A stretch of DNA of 64,000 nt from an uncultured Neomegalonema sp. (GTDB lineage Bacteria; Pseudomonadota; Alphaproteobacteria; Rhodobacterales; Rhodobacteraceae), in NCBI GenBank assembly GCA_937990185.1, contig CALKBI010000024.1:1-64000 (forward strand), given 5' to 3'. Positions 1 to 7,899 of the stretch are shown in pieces. The stretch's first letter is position 1; the number at the start of each line of letters is the position of its first letter. The translations under genes were made by a program, and so were the position numbers. The notes beneath the pieces were generated by a model, which was not told where the DNA came from, ran no database searches, and saw only the letters and a list, made by a program, of their open reading frames with translations.

Positions 1-156
1 AATCTGTCACTGGCTGAAGCATCTGATCCCCATTCCAGCTTTCGGATTATGCAACGTTCGCGTCTCTTCAAAATTCGTAAGGCGATGTTCGGCGCGATGG
101 CGGTGATGACGCCGCAGTGTGACGCAGAGGAGAGAGTCGCCGAGGCGGTGGAATGA
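1..156 (+). CDS. 3' end of an unknown island gene (partial)
   Basis: The frame is open from the first base to a TGA at 154-156, giving 51 residues without a visible start, so the gene begins outside the window. The stop overlaps the ATG of the next gene (ATGA), which supports a real, translationally coupled gene. The tail is rich in Arg, Ala and Glu and carries no motif I can name. Its place just upstream of a TraM-like gene suggests a conjugation or mobilisation function, but this is inferred from position only. Confidence 0.5.
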   Translation, partial: NLSLAEASDPHSSFRIMQRSRLFKIRKAMFGAMAVMTPQCDAEERVAEAVE

Positions 157-542
157 TGGCACCCGATATCGACCTTCACTCGCTGCGCCGCCAATTGTCG
201 GCGGCGCACGATCTACGCATCGACAAAGATGATCCAATTCTCGTTGCGATGGTGTTCGCACAGGCCGTTACAAACAAGATCATCGCTGAAGAACGGGCCA
301 AACGCGCTGATGAGAACCTTCTGACCTACAAAGACGTTCGTCATGTCCTCGAAGGGGTCAGAAACGACTCTCTGCAGTTCTCGCAAGAGATCGTCGGGCT
401 GGCGTTGGATCAGATTAGCAAGTTCATCATTGCTGAGGTCGCTGAGGAGCGGCGGAGCAAGGCAGTGCTTCTCAACAGATTAAAAATTTGGCTCGCTGTG
501 ATGGCCGCTGCCGGTGCCACGCACCTCCTGCACTTGATTTAA
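153..542 (+). CDS. TraM-like conjugal transfer protein
   Basis: The 129-residue protein has an N-terminal segment with the pattern LRRQLSAAHDL...KDDPILVAMVF (residues about 10-35), which resembles the start of proteobacterial TraM-type transfer activators found on integrative elements. A charged, probably coiled-coil middle (about 45-105) follows, and a single C-terminal hydrophobic helix (about 109-126) suggests membrane anchoring. It overlaps the upstream gene by 4 nt and sits 28 nt before an AlpA-like regulator, as expected at the end of a genomic island. The family call is by remembered pattern only; a generic small membrane protein is the alternative. Confidence 0.45.
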   Translation: MMAPDIDLHSLRRQLSAAHDLRIDKDDPILVAMVFAQAVTNKIIAEERAKRADENLLTYKDVRHVLEGVRNDSLQFSQEIVGLALDQISKFIIAEVAEERRSKAVLLNRLKIWLAVMAAAGATHLLHLI

Positions 543-570
543 TTTTACCAAGACGAAAGGATCGAACTCG

Positions 571-816
571 ATGGATACAATTGCGATTTCAACTCTGACT
601 GACGAGATATCCGGTGAACGGCTTCTAACCCGCGCCGAGGTCGAAGAGGTTTTCGGCTTTCCGACCAAGCGGTATCTCGAGATCGCGGCCATGAGCAACG
701 ATGGGCCGCCAATTGTTCGATTTGGTCGAACCGTTCGTTACAAGGTCAGCGATCTTCGCGGGTGGATCGCAGCGCATCGCGTTGAACGTGAGGGTGATCG
801 CGGTGGCGATGAATAA
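571..816 (+). CDS. AlpA/excisionase-like helix-turn-helix regulator
   Basis: This is an 81-residue protein with one winged helix-turn-helix of the MerR/AlpA type. The segment LLTRAEVEEVFGF (about 18-30) is the recognition-helix region, and VRFGRTVRYKVSDLRGWIAAH (about 49-69) is the typical wing plus final helix. Such proteins regulate integrase or act as excisionases of islands and prophages. It is the last gene before a strong terminator and a tRNA gene, the usual place for this class. No integrase is visible, so the integrase would lie at the other island end or outside the window. The start has an upstream purine-rich GAAAGGA. Confidence 0.75.
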   Translation: MDTIAISTLTDEISGERLLTRAEVEEVFGFPTKRYLEIAAMSNDGPPIVRFGRTVRYKVSDLRGWIAAHRVEREGDRGGDE

Positions 817-843
817 CCACGCTTCCGAAGTCAGAAACTATCG

Positions 844-874
844 AACGGGCTGCATATTATGCGGCCCGTTTTTG
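844..874 (+). terminator. Rho-independent terminator after the AlpA-like gene
   Basis: A near-perfect hairpin: outer arms AACGGGC and GCCCGTT, one T-G wobble, inner arms GCAT/ATGC around an ATT loop, followed by TTTG. It lies 28 nt after the stop of the AlpA-like gene and would end the island transcript before the tRNA. Confidence 0.85.
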
Positions 875-908
875 TATCGGATCGTTTCGCGGTGCTTCGT
901 GCTCAAAG

Positions 909-932
909 GGTGGGCTAAAAGGTGGGCTAAAA
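909..932 (+). repeat. Tandem 12-bp repeat beside the tRNA attachment end
   Basis: GGTGGGCTAAAA occurs twice head to tail (909-920 and 921-932) and is followed by an A+T-rich stretch to about 983. Short direct repeats next to a tRNA 3' end are typical arm-type sites for a tyrosine integrase or its excisionase. The role is inferred from position. Confidence 0.5.
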
Positions 933-983
933 ATTTCAAATTTCATCTATGTGTATGAAATATATATCAAAATATTATTTGAA

Positions 984-1069
984 TGGTGCCCGGGGGGGGA
1001 CTCGAACCCCCACGCTGTTACCAGCGGCGGATTTTGAATCCGCTGCGTCTACCATTCCGCCACCCGGGC
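984..1069 (-). tRNA. tRNA-Leu (anticodon CAA)
   Basis: The minus strand folds as a type II tRNA: acceptor GCCCGGG pairs with CCCGGGC, the anticodon arm CAGCGGATTCAAAATCCGC... gives anticodon CAA, a long variable arm follows, and the T-arm contains GGTTCGAGTCC. The CCA end is encoded (TGG at 984-986 on the plus strand). Its 3' end points to the island genes at 1-816, so it is the likely integration site. Class II shape and anticodon both indicate leucine. Confidence 0.95.
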
Positions 1070-1216
1070 CGCTGCACAGCGATTAAGTCACAGGAGTTTA
1101 CAGATCAAGACTTTTAGTTGCTTAAATTGATTTTGATTTTCTTATATTTTCGTGATCATCGCAGTTTTCCGTGAATAGCAATTCCATCGAACCCAGAAAT
1201 GATTTAGCAGAGCGGC

Positions 1217-1798
1217 ATGTTAAGACGCCTGTATGATTGGACGATTGAGAAAGCCGAGTCGCCTTATGCGCTCTTTTTTCTCGCGATGTTGGCTTTTGCG
1301 GAAAGTTCATTCTTTCCGATTCCTCAAGAAGCCCTGATGATACCGTTAATTGTTGCTGCGCCGCATAGGGCTTGGCTGATCGCAGGGGTCGTGACGCTTG
1401 CATCTGTTGCGGGCGCTGCGGTCGGATATGCTATCGGGTTTTTATTCTACGATACGGTCGGCATCCAACTCCTAGAATTTTATGGAAAAGCAGATCGTTA
1501 CGACGAATTTAAAGCGATGTATGACGAACATGGAAGCTGGGCTGTAGCAATCGGTGCCATTACGCCGTTTCCGTTTAAGGTCACAACGATTGTCAGTGGC
1601 TTGCTTCAGATGGACTTTTTGTCTTTTATTGGAGTGAGCTTGATTGGTCGCGGCATTAGATTTTTCTTGATTGCCGCTTTGCTTTGGAAGTTTGGTACGC
1701 CGATCCGTGCCTTTATTGAGCGTCGATTGGGGCTTGTGACGATTGTTTTCTTTGCCATTTTAATCGGCGGTTTTGCGGTGTTGAAATATGCAATCTAG
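1217..1798 (+). CDS. DedA/YqaA-family inner-membrane protein
   Basis: The 193-residue protein is of the short YqaA branch of the DedA (SNARE-associated/VTT) family, membrane proteins connected with lipid flipping and envelope homeostasis. It shows the family signatures E-S-S-F-F-P-I-P (about 29-36) near the first re-entrant loop and a G-x-x-x-P-x-P-x-K-V motif (TPFPFKVTTI, about 117-126). About five hydrophobic segments are visible, with a short basic loop near residue 165. The gene overlaps dsbB by 11 nt, so the two are probably co-transcribed. The family call is firm; the exact substrate is unknown. Confidence 0.9.
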   Translation: MLRRLYDWTIEKAESPYALFFLAMLAFAESSFFPIPQEALMIPLIVAAPHRAWLIAGVVTLASVAGAAVGYAIGFLFYDTVGIQLLEFYGKADRYDEFKAMYDEHGSWAVAIGAITPFPFKVTTIVSGLLQMDFLSFIGVSLIGRGIRFFLIAALLWKFGTPIRAFIERRLGLVTIVFFAILIGGFAVLKYAI

Positions 1799-2267
1799 GG
1801 CTTTCTTTTTAGCTGCTGCTATTGGCTTTTCGACATTTGTAGCGGCGCTCGCGTTTCAGTATCTCGGCGGCTTGCATCCATGTCAGCTTTGTATCTCTCA
1901 ACGCTGGGCATTGGGTGTCGGTATTGCGGGAGCCGTTCTTGCCGGTTTGACGAATGGTACCACTCGTATTTTGTTCGGGGTGCTTGCTGTCATTGGATTT
2001 CTTGCTGAGATCGGACTGGCCTTTTACCACAGCGGTGTTGAGAGACATTGGTGGCAAGGTCCGCAAAGTTGTTCTGGTGGCGGTTCTCTTCCAACTGCAT
2101 TTGATCCGGCGACGATATCAGAGAGCGCTTCGGGGCGTGCACCCGCGGCTTGTAACGAGATTCCGTGGGATTTGTTTGGTCTGTCGATGGCGAATTATAA
2201 TGTCGTGATTGCAGCGGTCATGGCGATGCTGTGTGTCACAGCGTTGCGCTCAAAGCCCGCTGTGTGA
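1788..2267 (+). CDS. dsbB: Disulfide bond formation protein DsbB
   Basis: This is the quinone-linked membrane oxidase that re-oxidises periplasmic DsbA. The 159-residue protein has four hydrophobic helices. The first redox pair is C32-x-x-C35 in HPCQLC after helix 1, and the second periplasmic pair is C95 and C122 in the long loop between helices 3 and 4; Arg39 after the first pair (SQRWAL) also matches the family. It overlaps the DedA gene by 11 nt and its TGA overlaps the GTG of the next gene. No dsbA is present in the window. Confidence 0.93.
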   Translation: MQSRAFFLAAAIGFSTFVAALAFQYLGGLHPCQLCISQRWALGVGIAGAVLAGLTNGTTRILFGVLAVIGFLAEIGLAFYHSGVERHWWQGPQSCSGGGSLPTAFDPATISESASGRAPAACNEIPWDLFGLSMANYNVVIAAVMAMLCVTALRSKPAV

Positions 2268-3139
2268 CCCCGCGTATTCGTGGATTTGCAGCCGCGATAT
2301 CTGTTCTGTTTATTTGGTCATCCTGGCTGGTGGTTAGTCGCATGGGGGCGCTTTCGCCTCTGACAGTCTTTGACCTCGCCGCTATCCGGTATGGTGTTTC
2401 GGCGGTTTTGGTGTTGCCCGTTGTTTTGTGGCTAAAGCCTTGGCGCGACATGAGTGTTCAACGCATTGCAGTGATCACAACCCTTCTTGGTCCGCTTTAT
2501 ATCTTGCTTGTTTTTGGAGGCTTCAAATTCGCACCTGCGGCGCATGGCGGGATTTATATGAACGGTGCTCTGCCAGTAGTTACGCTCGGCATAGCTTGGT
2601 TGTGGTTTTCAGAACGCCCGACGTCTCGCCAGATTATCGGATCTTTGGTCGTCATCATCGGCGTTGTTATGGTCATTGCGGATACGGCGCAGATCAAGCT
2701 TGGAAATGCTTGGCTCGGTGATGGTATGTTCCTCGCTGCGGCTGTGTTTTTCTCAGGATACATGGTCGCGAGCCGCGTATGGGGCGTGACGATCCCACAG
2801 CTTTTACTCTGTAGTTCAGTCCTAAATGCGGTCTTATTCGTCCCGATTTGGATTGCGTTCCTTCCGTCTGAACTTGGGAATGCAAGTACGAGTGAGATTG
2901 TTTTGCAAATTGTCTATCAGGGGATCATTCCTAATTTGATCGGGTTGTTGCTTGTCACATATGCGGTACGAACGATTGGTGCGCCGGTGACATCGGCATT
3001 TATGGCGGCTGTTCCCGGCCTTGGCGCGTTTCTCAGCTTGGTCTTTTTAGGGGAGGCTCTCGGCCCATTGGGCTGGTTTGCTTTGATCTTACTTACTCTG
3101 GGAATCGTACTCATGGCATTGAAGGAACGAACCGTTTAG
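2264..3139 (+). CDS. DMT-superfamily (EamA) transporter
   Basis: A drug/metabolite exporter of about 291 residues with ten hydrophobic helices arranged as two EamA repeats (about 1-140 and 150-290). The tell-tale S-W-L-V-V-S-R at the end of helix 1 and A-P-A-A-H-G in helix 3-4 fit the family. I chose the GTG at 2264 because it overlaps the dsbB stop as GTGA and places the start just before helix 1; an in-frame GTG at 2231 would add 11 residues that run inside dsbB. The substrate cannot be told from sequence. Confidence 0.85.
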   Translation: MTPRIRGFAAAISVLFIWSSWLVVSRMGALSPLTVFDLAAIRYGVSAVLVLPVVLWLKPWRDMSVQRIAVITTLLGPLYILLVFGGFKFAPAAHGGIYMNGALPVVTLGIAWLWFSERPTSRQIIGSLVVIIGVVMVIADTAQIKLGNAWLGDGMFLAAAVFFSGYMVASRVWGVTIPQLLLCSSVLNAVLFVPIWIAFLPSELGNASTSEIVLQIVYQGIIPNLIGLLLVTYAVRTIGAPVTSAFMAAVPGLGAFLSLVFLGEALGPLGWFALILLTLGIVLMALKERTV

Positions 3140-3164
3140 GAAGACGGGAATCGAAAGGGAACTG

Positions 3165-3827
3165 ATGATGAGCACTCTTGAAGGCCCTGCCGTCGATGCG
3201 GCTTCCGGCACGGCGACCAGCCTGGTTATCTTCCTGCATGGCTATGGTGCGGATGGGAATGACTTGATTGGATTGTCGCAGCCGCTCGCTGGTGTTTTTC
3301 CTGATACTGCTTTTGTTTCACCCCATGCGCCGGAGCCTTGTGCTGCGGCCCCGATGGGGCGTCAGTGGTTTCCGATCCCTTATCTCGATGGCTCGTCAGA
3401 AGTTGCGATGATGGAAGGCTTAGGCCGTGCGAAAGCGGCTTTGAATGCCTTCGTTGATGCTCAGATGGCTGAGAGAGGTTTGGCGGCGGATCGCGTTGCT
3501 TTGATTGGTTTCTCGCAAGGGACAATGATGTCTTTGGAAGTTGGTTTGCGACGTGAAGCCCAACTTGCGGGGATCGTCGGATTCTCCGGACGTCTTTTGC
3601 GGGCTGAGGCTTTGGAAAAAGAGATCAAGAGCAAGCCACCGGTTTTGTTGGTCCACGGAGATGCCGATCAGGTCGTGCCGTTGCAATCTTTGGATGATGC
3701 CACAAAAGCACTGAAAGCTGTGGGTGTGGAGGTCGAGGCACATACCCGCCCCGGCTTGGGGCACGGCATTGATAATGAGGGACTGAGCCTGGCGGCTGCT
3801 CATTTGAATAAAGTGCTGAATTCATAA
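3165..3827 (+). CDS. Phospholipase/carboxylesterase family alpha/beta hydrolase
   Basis: The 220-residue protein belongs to the YpfH/acyl-protein-thioesterase type serine esterases. It has the oxyanion region LHGYGADGND (about 24-33), the nucleophile elbow G-F-S-Q-G (about 117-121), the catalytic Asp in HGDADQVVP (about 163-171) and the His in GLGHGID (about 198-204). The size is typical. A good ribosome site (AAGGGAACTG) precedes tandem ATG codons. It follows the transporter by 25 nt and may share its transcript. The physiological ester is unknown. Confidence 0.9.
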   Translation: MMSTLEGPAVDAASGTATSLVIFLHGYGADGNDLIGLSQPLAGVFPDTAFVSPHAPEPCAAAPMGRQWFPIPYLDGSSEVAMMEGLGRAKAALNAFVDAQMAERGLAADRVALIGFSQGTMMSLEVGLRREAQLAGIVGFSGRLLRAEALEKEIKSKPPVLLVHGDADQVVPLQSLDDATKALKAVGVEVEAHTRPGLGHGIDNEGLSLAAAHLNKVLNS

Positions 3828-3943
3828 CAATTTCGTCGACGCGAAGCATCAGAAGTATGACTGAAAAATCTGCTATTCTAGGATGATTGACCACTACCCT
3901 CCCGACATGTAGCCTTCTGGCACAGGTTAGGAGAGTAACGTAG

Positions 3944-4537
3944 ATGACCAGTTCGATTTCGACGACCCCAACCTTTGTTCGGCGGCCATCCGGCATTCGG
4001 GATCGTCCTGCACTCGTGTTGAACGCCGATTACAGACCTCTTTCGTACTTTCCGCTCTCGCTGTGGCCCTGGCAGGAAGCGGTAAAGGCAGTGTTTCTTG
4101 AGCGGGTCAATATTGTCTCGGAATACGAAGAAGAAGTGCATTCGCCATCGATGTCGATGCGCGTGCCCAGTGTTGTCTCGCTGCGAGATTATATTCAGCC
4201 CGCGAAATACCCCGCATTTACGCGCTTTAACCTGTTCCTACGCGATGAGTTTGTCTGCCAATATTGCGGTGCAGCGGTCGAATTGACTTTTGACCATGTT
4301 GTCCCTCGCTCAAAAGGCGGGCGCACGACATGGGAGAATGTGGTGGCAGCGTGCAGTCCTTGTAACCTGCGCAAAGGCAGTCAGGATGTTGGGCGGGCAT
4401 CCGGTATTATGCTGAACCGTAAACCCTATAAGCCGACCGCAATGAAACTACAGAATGTCGGCCGCAAATTCCCGCCGAACCATCTGCATGAAAGTTGGAT
4501 GGATTATCTGTATTGGGATGCGGAGCTCGAAGCGTAA
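3944..4537 (+). CDS. HNH endonuclease domain protein
   Basis: This is a 197-residue protein with a conserved N-terminal region (LVLNADYRPLSYFPLSLWPW, about 24-43) and a C-terminal HNH nuclease core: C-x-x-C at YCGA (about 104-109), DHVVPRS (about 117-123), NVVAAC-x-x-CN (about 132-141). This architecture is widespread as a single housekeeping-like gene in alphaproteobacteria, so it is not by itself a mobile or restriction enzyme. The ribosome site AGGAGAG is well placed. A role in DNA repair or processing is likely but not established. Confidence 0.9.
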   Translation: MTSSISTTPTFVRRPSGIRDRPALVLNADYRPLSYFPLSLWPWQEAVKAVFLERVNIVSEYEEEVHSPSMSMRVPSVVSLRDYIQPAKYPAFTRFNLFLRDEFVCQYCGAAVELTFDHVVPRSKGGRTTWENVVAACSPCNLRKGSQDVGRASGIMLNRKPYKPTAMKLQNVGRKFPPNHLHESWMDYLYWDAELEA

Positions 4538-4625
4538 GTATCTTTAGATTACCACATTGCGTTAAAGCTGATTGGTGGTGATGCCTTTCGATCCGTTGAT
4601 GGCTCAATGTAAACGCAAAGTGTTT

Positions 4626-4662
4626 AAAGGCGTGTTGAATGCTGTGGCATACGCGCCTTTTT
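4626..4662 (+). terminator. Terminator after the HNH gene
   Basis: Arms AAAGGCG (4626-4632) and CGCCTTT (4654-4660) run into TT. The loop is long but holds a further TGC/GCA pair. It lies about 90 nt past the stop, between the HNH gene and the membrane protein gene. Confidence 0.6.
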
Positions 4663-4717
4663 CGTGTCTCTTTGACTCCTTTTTCACCTGCTTTGATTGT
4701 CGAAAAGAGGGTGAATT

Positions 4718-5200
4718 ATGTTAATCGCACATGGTCCTGCCGGGTATTTAGTTGGGGTTACAGCAACGCGAGCACGGCGACGGTTAGATTTGGTGATTGC
4801 CGGAATTGTTGGTGGCCTGCTCCCCGATCTTGATGCTGTGGGATATCATCTTGGTATTGTTCAAGGGTTTCATCGTGCGACCCCACTGCATTGGCCGAGT
4901 GTTTGGATTGCTCTGACGCTAATAGGCTTGGCCGTCATTCTGTTCAAGCGAGGCATGGGCGAGATTATTACCGTTATTGGTGTCTCGGCGCTGGTTCATT
5001 GCGGATTGGATATGACGATGGCCCCACTTTACTGGGGCGCACCCTTTCACTGGCATAGTTATGAGATGGTCCATGTCCCCGGCGGGTGGTCACCTTATTG
5101 GTTGGGCTTTATCTTCTATTGGACGTTTTTGCCGGAAATTATGATTTGGATTGCAGCGTTTTGGCTGTGGTGGAATCGCCGTAAACGGGTTGAGCAATGA
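4718..5200 (+). CDS. YdjM-like membrane-bound putative metal-dependent hydrolase
   Basis: The 160-residue membrane protein begins MLIAHGPAGYLVG and carries a P-D-L-D motif (about 36-39) directly after the first helix, followed by His-rich segments (FHRATPLHWPS at about 51-61, VHCGLDMTMAP at about 96-106). His/Asp residues at the membrane face fit the YdjM/DUF457 class (LexA-binding inner-membrane putative hydrolases). Four or five hydrophobic helices and a basic C-terminus are visible. The start has a GAGGGTG ribosome site. The assignment is by motif pattern and the enzymatic activity is unproven. Confidence 0.65.
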   Translation: MLIAHGPAGYLVGVTATRARRRLDLVIAGIVGGLLPDLDAVGYHLGIVQGFHRATPLHWPSVWIALTLIGLAVILFKRGMGEIITVIGVSALVHCGLDMTMAPLYWGAPFHWHSYEMVHVPGGWSPYWLGFIFYWTFLPEIMIWIAAFWLWWNRRKRVEQ

Positions 5201-5321
5201 TTCCAAAAGCTGTTTAGTTTTAAGGGCTAGCGTAGAATCGTGTAGACTTACGGGATGCTTGGCCAAGGATCGCCTTGTATGGCGCGTCATACTTGCGAGA
5301 TCAGTAAAAAGGGTGGGATTG

Positions 5322-5942
5322 ATGAGATCTATTTTTCCAGCGATTGCAACTGCATGTGCCATAGGCTTTACGCCAGTTTCAGCGATGGCAGAGTCGATTT
5401 CGACCGCATCCGAAGCGGTTGCTTATCTGCTCGACAATAAACTCGTTCCAGAGACGGATACCACGCGGGTTTACGAAATCGCGGAGAGTATCAGGCCGGG
5501 TATTCACCGTTGGAGGTTTACTTTCCTGAGTGAAGCACATCTTACATCCATCAAGATCAATGCGGATCTTGAGACCGAGGTTCTCGCACAATTCGATGAT
5601 CCATCATCCTTTAGCCCGTCTTTTGTAGAGAGGATAGCCGAGCCGCGTGATATCCCCATAGGGCAAGAATTTGTCGAGAAGGCTCGGGCGTTGGTAAAAT
5701 CAAAATACCCTGCAAACGTCATCGAGCCGGGACACATATCGCTCTACAAAATTTGTCTAACACCAAGTGATGGAAAAGCCTCTAAATATTCAAATGGATG
5801 CCGTCGTAAACAACCATTTGAACAGTGGAATGTTTATTTGCGCGTGACGCCACCCTCTGGAGACTGGTTCGTGAAGAATGTCGTTTTCGCGGATGAACTG
5901 GAACCGGTTGTATCGGATGGTCCGCGCGGGTTCTTTCAGTAA
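5322..5942 (+). CDS. Exported protein of unknown function
   Basis: I do not recognise a family. The start at ATG 5322 follows AAAAAGGGTGGG and gives a clear Sec signal peptide: hydrophobic core to A-M-A, cleavage likely after residue 24. The mature part (about 180 residues) is mixed alpha/beta in appearance with three Cys (KICLTP and NGCRRK in the last third, plus one in the leader). A longer reading from 5151 would overlap the previous gene and add a non-signal extension, so it was not used. A terminator follows. Confidence 0.75.
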   Translation: MRSIFPAIATACAIGFTPVSAMAESISTASEAVAYLLDNKLVPETDTTRVYEIAESIRPGIHRWRFTFLSEAHLTSIKINADLETEVLAQFDDPSSFSPSFVERIAEPRDIPIGQEFVEKARALVKSKYPANVIEPGHISLYKICLTPSDGKASKYSNGCRRKQPFEQWNVYLRVTPPSGDWFVKNVVFADELEPVVSDGPRGFFQ

Positions 5943-5950
5943 GGAAGCAT

Positions 5951-5982
5951 GAGGAGCATAAAACCGCTCCTCATTCTTCTTT
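5951..5982 (+). terminator. Terminator of the exported-protein gene
   Basis: GAGGAGC (5951-5957) and GCTCCTC (5966-5972) form a 7-bp stem with an 8-nt loop, followed by the T-rich ATTCTTCTTT. The 3' arm overlaps the stop codon of the small convergent gene. Confidence 0.7.
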
Positions 5983-6090
5983 CGATTCCCGCGCCTTTTC
6001 TTCGCGTGTTTTATCTTTGCGTCGGCGCAGATTCGCTCGGAGGGCATCGGCAAGGCGCTTTTCGCGCTTTTGTTTTGTCTCGCCTGACAT
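5971..6090 (-). CDS. Small basic protein (39 aa) directly behind pepF
   Basis: This short gene encodes a 39-residue, highly charged peptide: an acidic start (MSGETKQ), then KREKRLADALRANLRRRKDK and a Lys/Glu-rich end. It has no hydrophobic segment and should form one long helix. Its ATG abuts the stop codon of the M3 peptidase without a gap, so it is translationally coupled. Peptides of this pattern (RLADALRANLRRRK) are, from memory, widely conserved in alphaproteobacteria next to housekeeping genes and carry no function assignment. RNA or ribosome binding would suit the charge but is a guess. Confidence 0.75.
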   Translation of the reverse strand: MSGETKQKREKRLADALRANLRRRKDKTREEKARESKEE

Positions 6091-7887
6091 TTAGGCTTCC
6101 ATTGCTTCTAATTCGTCGATCATTGACGAGATCAGCGATAATCCTTGATCCCAGAACGCGGGGTCAGAAGCATCGAGACCGAAAGGCTTCAGCAACTCGC
6201 TGTGATGTTTAGCGCCGCCTGCTTTGAGCATATCGAAATAGCGCTGTTGGAAGCCGTCTTCGCCTTCCTGATAACGCGCGTAGAGCGCATTTACCAAGCC
6301 ATCACCGAACGCATAGGCATAGACGTAGAAGGGCGCGTGGACGAAGTGGCTTACATAGGTCCAGAATGCTGCATATTCGTCGACCAGATTAATCGACGGG
6401 CCGAGGCTTTCATGGGCGACATCCATCCAGAGTTGGCCGATTTGATCTGAAGTTAATTCGCCTTCTTTGCGGGCCGCATGGACACGGTTCTCGAACTCGT
6501 AAAAGCTGATCTGCCGAACGACTGTGTTCAGCATGTCCTCGACTTTACCCGCCAATAGCGCTTTGCGGCGGCCTTTGTCGGTTTCGGCTTTCAGCAGTGA
6601 TTGGAAGGTCAGCATTTCACCGAAGACGCTGGCTGTCTCTGCTAATGTCAGCGGTGTGTGCGAGAGCAATTCGCCTTGGCCAGCGGCGAGCAACTGGTGA
6701 ACGCCGTGGCCCAGCTCATGCGCGAGAGTCATTACATCGCGGGTTTTGCCGAGGTAATTAACCAGCACATAAGGATGCGCAGTTGTTACGGTCGGGTGCG
6801 CGAAAGCACCGGAGGCTTTGCCGGGGCGTACGGGCGCGTCAATCCATTGCTCATCAAAAAAACGGCGTGCAAGGTTTGCCATTTCAGGATCAAAACCGCC
6901 ATACGCATCGAGCACGGTATCGCGGGCTTCGGTCCATGGGATCTTACGGTCGTCTTTCTCCGGTAAGGGCGCATTACGATCCCAATATTCAAGCTTTTCC
7001 AGCCCGAGCCATTTGGCTTTAAGCGCGTAATAGCGGTGTGACAGTTTCGGATAAGCATTCTGCACAGCATCGCGCAGGGCATCCACGACTTCCGGTTCTA
7101 CGTGGTTTGCGAGGTGACGTCCCGATTGCGGGGTGGGCAGTTTGCGCCAGCGGTCCTCGACTTCTTTCTCTTTGACCAATGTATTCGTGACACGGGTAAA
7201 GATCGGCAGGTTGGCCTCAAACACTTTTGCCAGCGAATGCGCGGCAGTTTCGCGCTTGCTGCGGTCGCTGTCCGAGAGCTGATTAAGCGCGGCTTCAATC
7301 GGCAATTCTTCGCCATCAATCTCAAAACGTAAGCTAGCCAAGTGGTCGTCATAGAGGCGCACCCAAGCGGATGAACCGACGACACTTTGATCGTGGAGAA
7401 ATTTCTCCAACTCATCAGAGAGCTGATACGGGCGGAACGAGCGCAGGCGTTCGATCCAAGGTTTGTAGCGCGCAAGGTCTGCGCTTTCTGCGATTTGCTT
7501 TTCCAGAACCGCGTCGTCGATTTTGTTCATCTCAAGTGTGAAGAAGACGATTGGCGTGGAAATATCCGTTACGCGGCCTTGACAGTTTCCGTAAAACTGA
7601 CCGGAGGCAGCATCTGAGGTGTCTTGCTGATAAAGTAGGCCAGCATACGACATGATCCGGCCCATGATTTCAGAGAGTTCTTCATATCGCCGAACCGCAT
7701 TGGCCATCTCCGCGCCAGAAAGCGTGGCGAGCTTGCCTTCATAATCGGCGGCAAGGCTGTCTGCTTTTTGCTTTGCTTCGTCAAAGGCTGCCTCCAGTTC
7801 CGGTGCGTCTGGGGCAGGGTAGAGGTCGGCTAGGTTCCAGCTAGGCAGATCGCCAAGGTCAGCATCGGTAGAGGCGGCAGCGGTCAT
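6091..7887 (-). CDS. M3 family oligoendopeptidase F
   Basis: A cytoplasmic zinc oligopeptidase of 598 residues, the usual PepF length. The active site H-E-L-G-H is in TLAHELGHGVHQ (about 386-397) and the third zinc ligand Glu lies in PLTLAETASVFGEM about 25 residues later. The C-terminal half has the conserved FVHAPFYVYAYAFGDGLV segment. It degrades short peptides. The small basic gene at 5971-6090 follows directly. AGAGAAG lies before the ATG. Confidence 0.95.
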   Translation of the reverse strand: MTAAASTDADLGDLPSWNLADLYPAPDAPELEAAFDEAKQKADSLAADYEGKLATLSGAEMANAVRRYEELSEIMGRIMSYAGLLYQQDTSDAASGQFYGNCQGRVTDISTPIVFFTLEMNKIDDAVLEKQIAESADLARYKPWIERLRSFRPYQLSDELEKFLHDQSVVGSSAWVRLYDDHLASLRFEIDGEELPIEAALNQLSDSDRSKRETAAHSLAKVFEANLPIFTRVTNTLVKEKEVEDRWRKLPTPQSGRHLANHVEPEVVDALRDAVQNAYPKLSHRYYALKAKWLGLEKLEYWDRNAPLPEKDDRKIPWTEARDTVLDAYGGFDPEMANLARRFFDEQWIDAPVRPGKASGAFAHPTVTTAHPYVLVNYLGKTRDVMTLAHELGHGVHQLLAAGQGELLSHTPLTLAETASVFGEMLTFQSLLKAETDKGRRKALLAGKVEDMLNTVVRQISFYEFENRVHAARKEGELTSDQIGQLWMDVAHESLGPSINLVDEYAAFWTYVSHFVHAPFYVYAYAFGDGLVNALYARYQEGEDGFQQRYFDMLKAGGAKHHSELLKPFGLDASDPAFWDQGLSLISSMIDELEAMEA

Positions 7888-7899
7888 AAGGCTTCTCTC

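Noticed and set aside
701-958. A plus-strand frame overlapping the AlpA-like gene
   Set aside because: It starts inside the regulator gene, runs through the terminator hairpin and has no ribosome site or family pattern.
3944-4537. HNH nuclease considered as a homing or restriction element
   Set aside because: This stand-alone architecture is common in alphaproteobacterial core genomes and no intron, intein or methylase is nearby.
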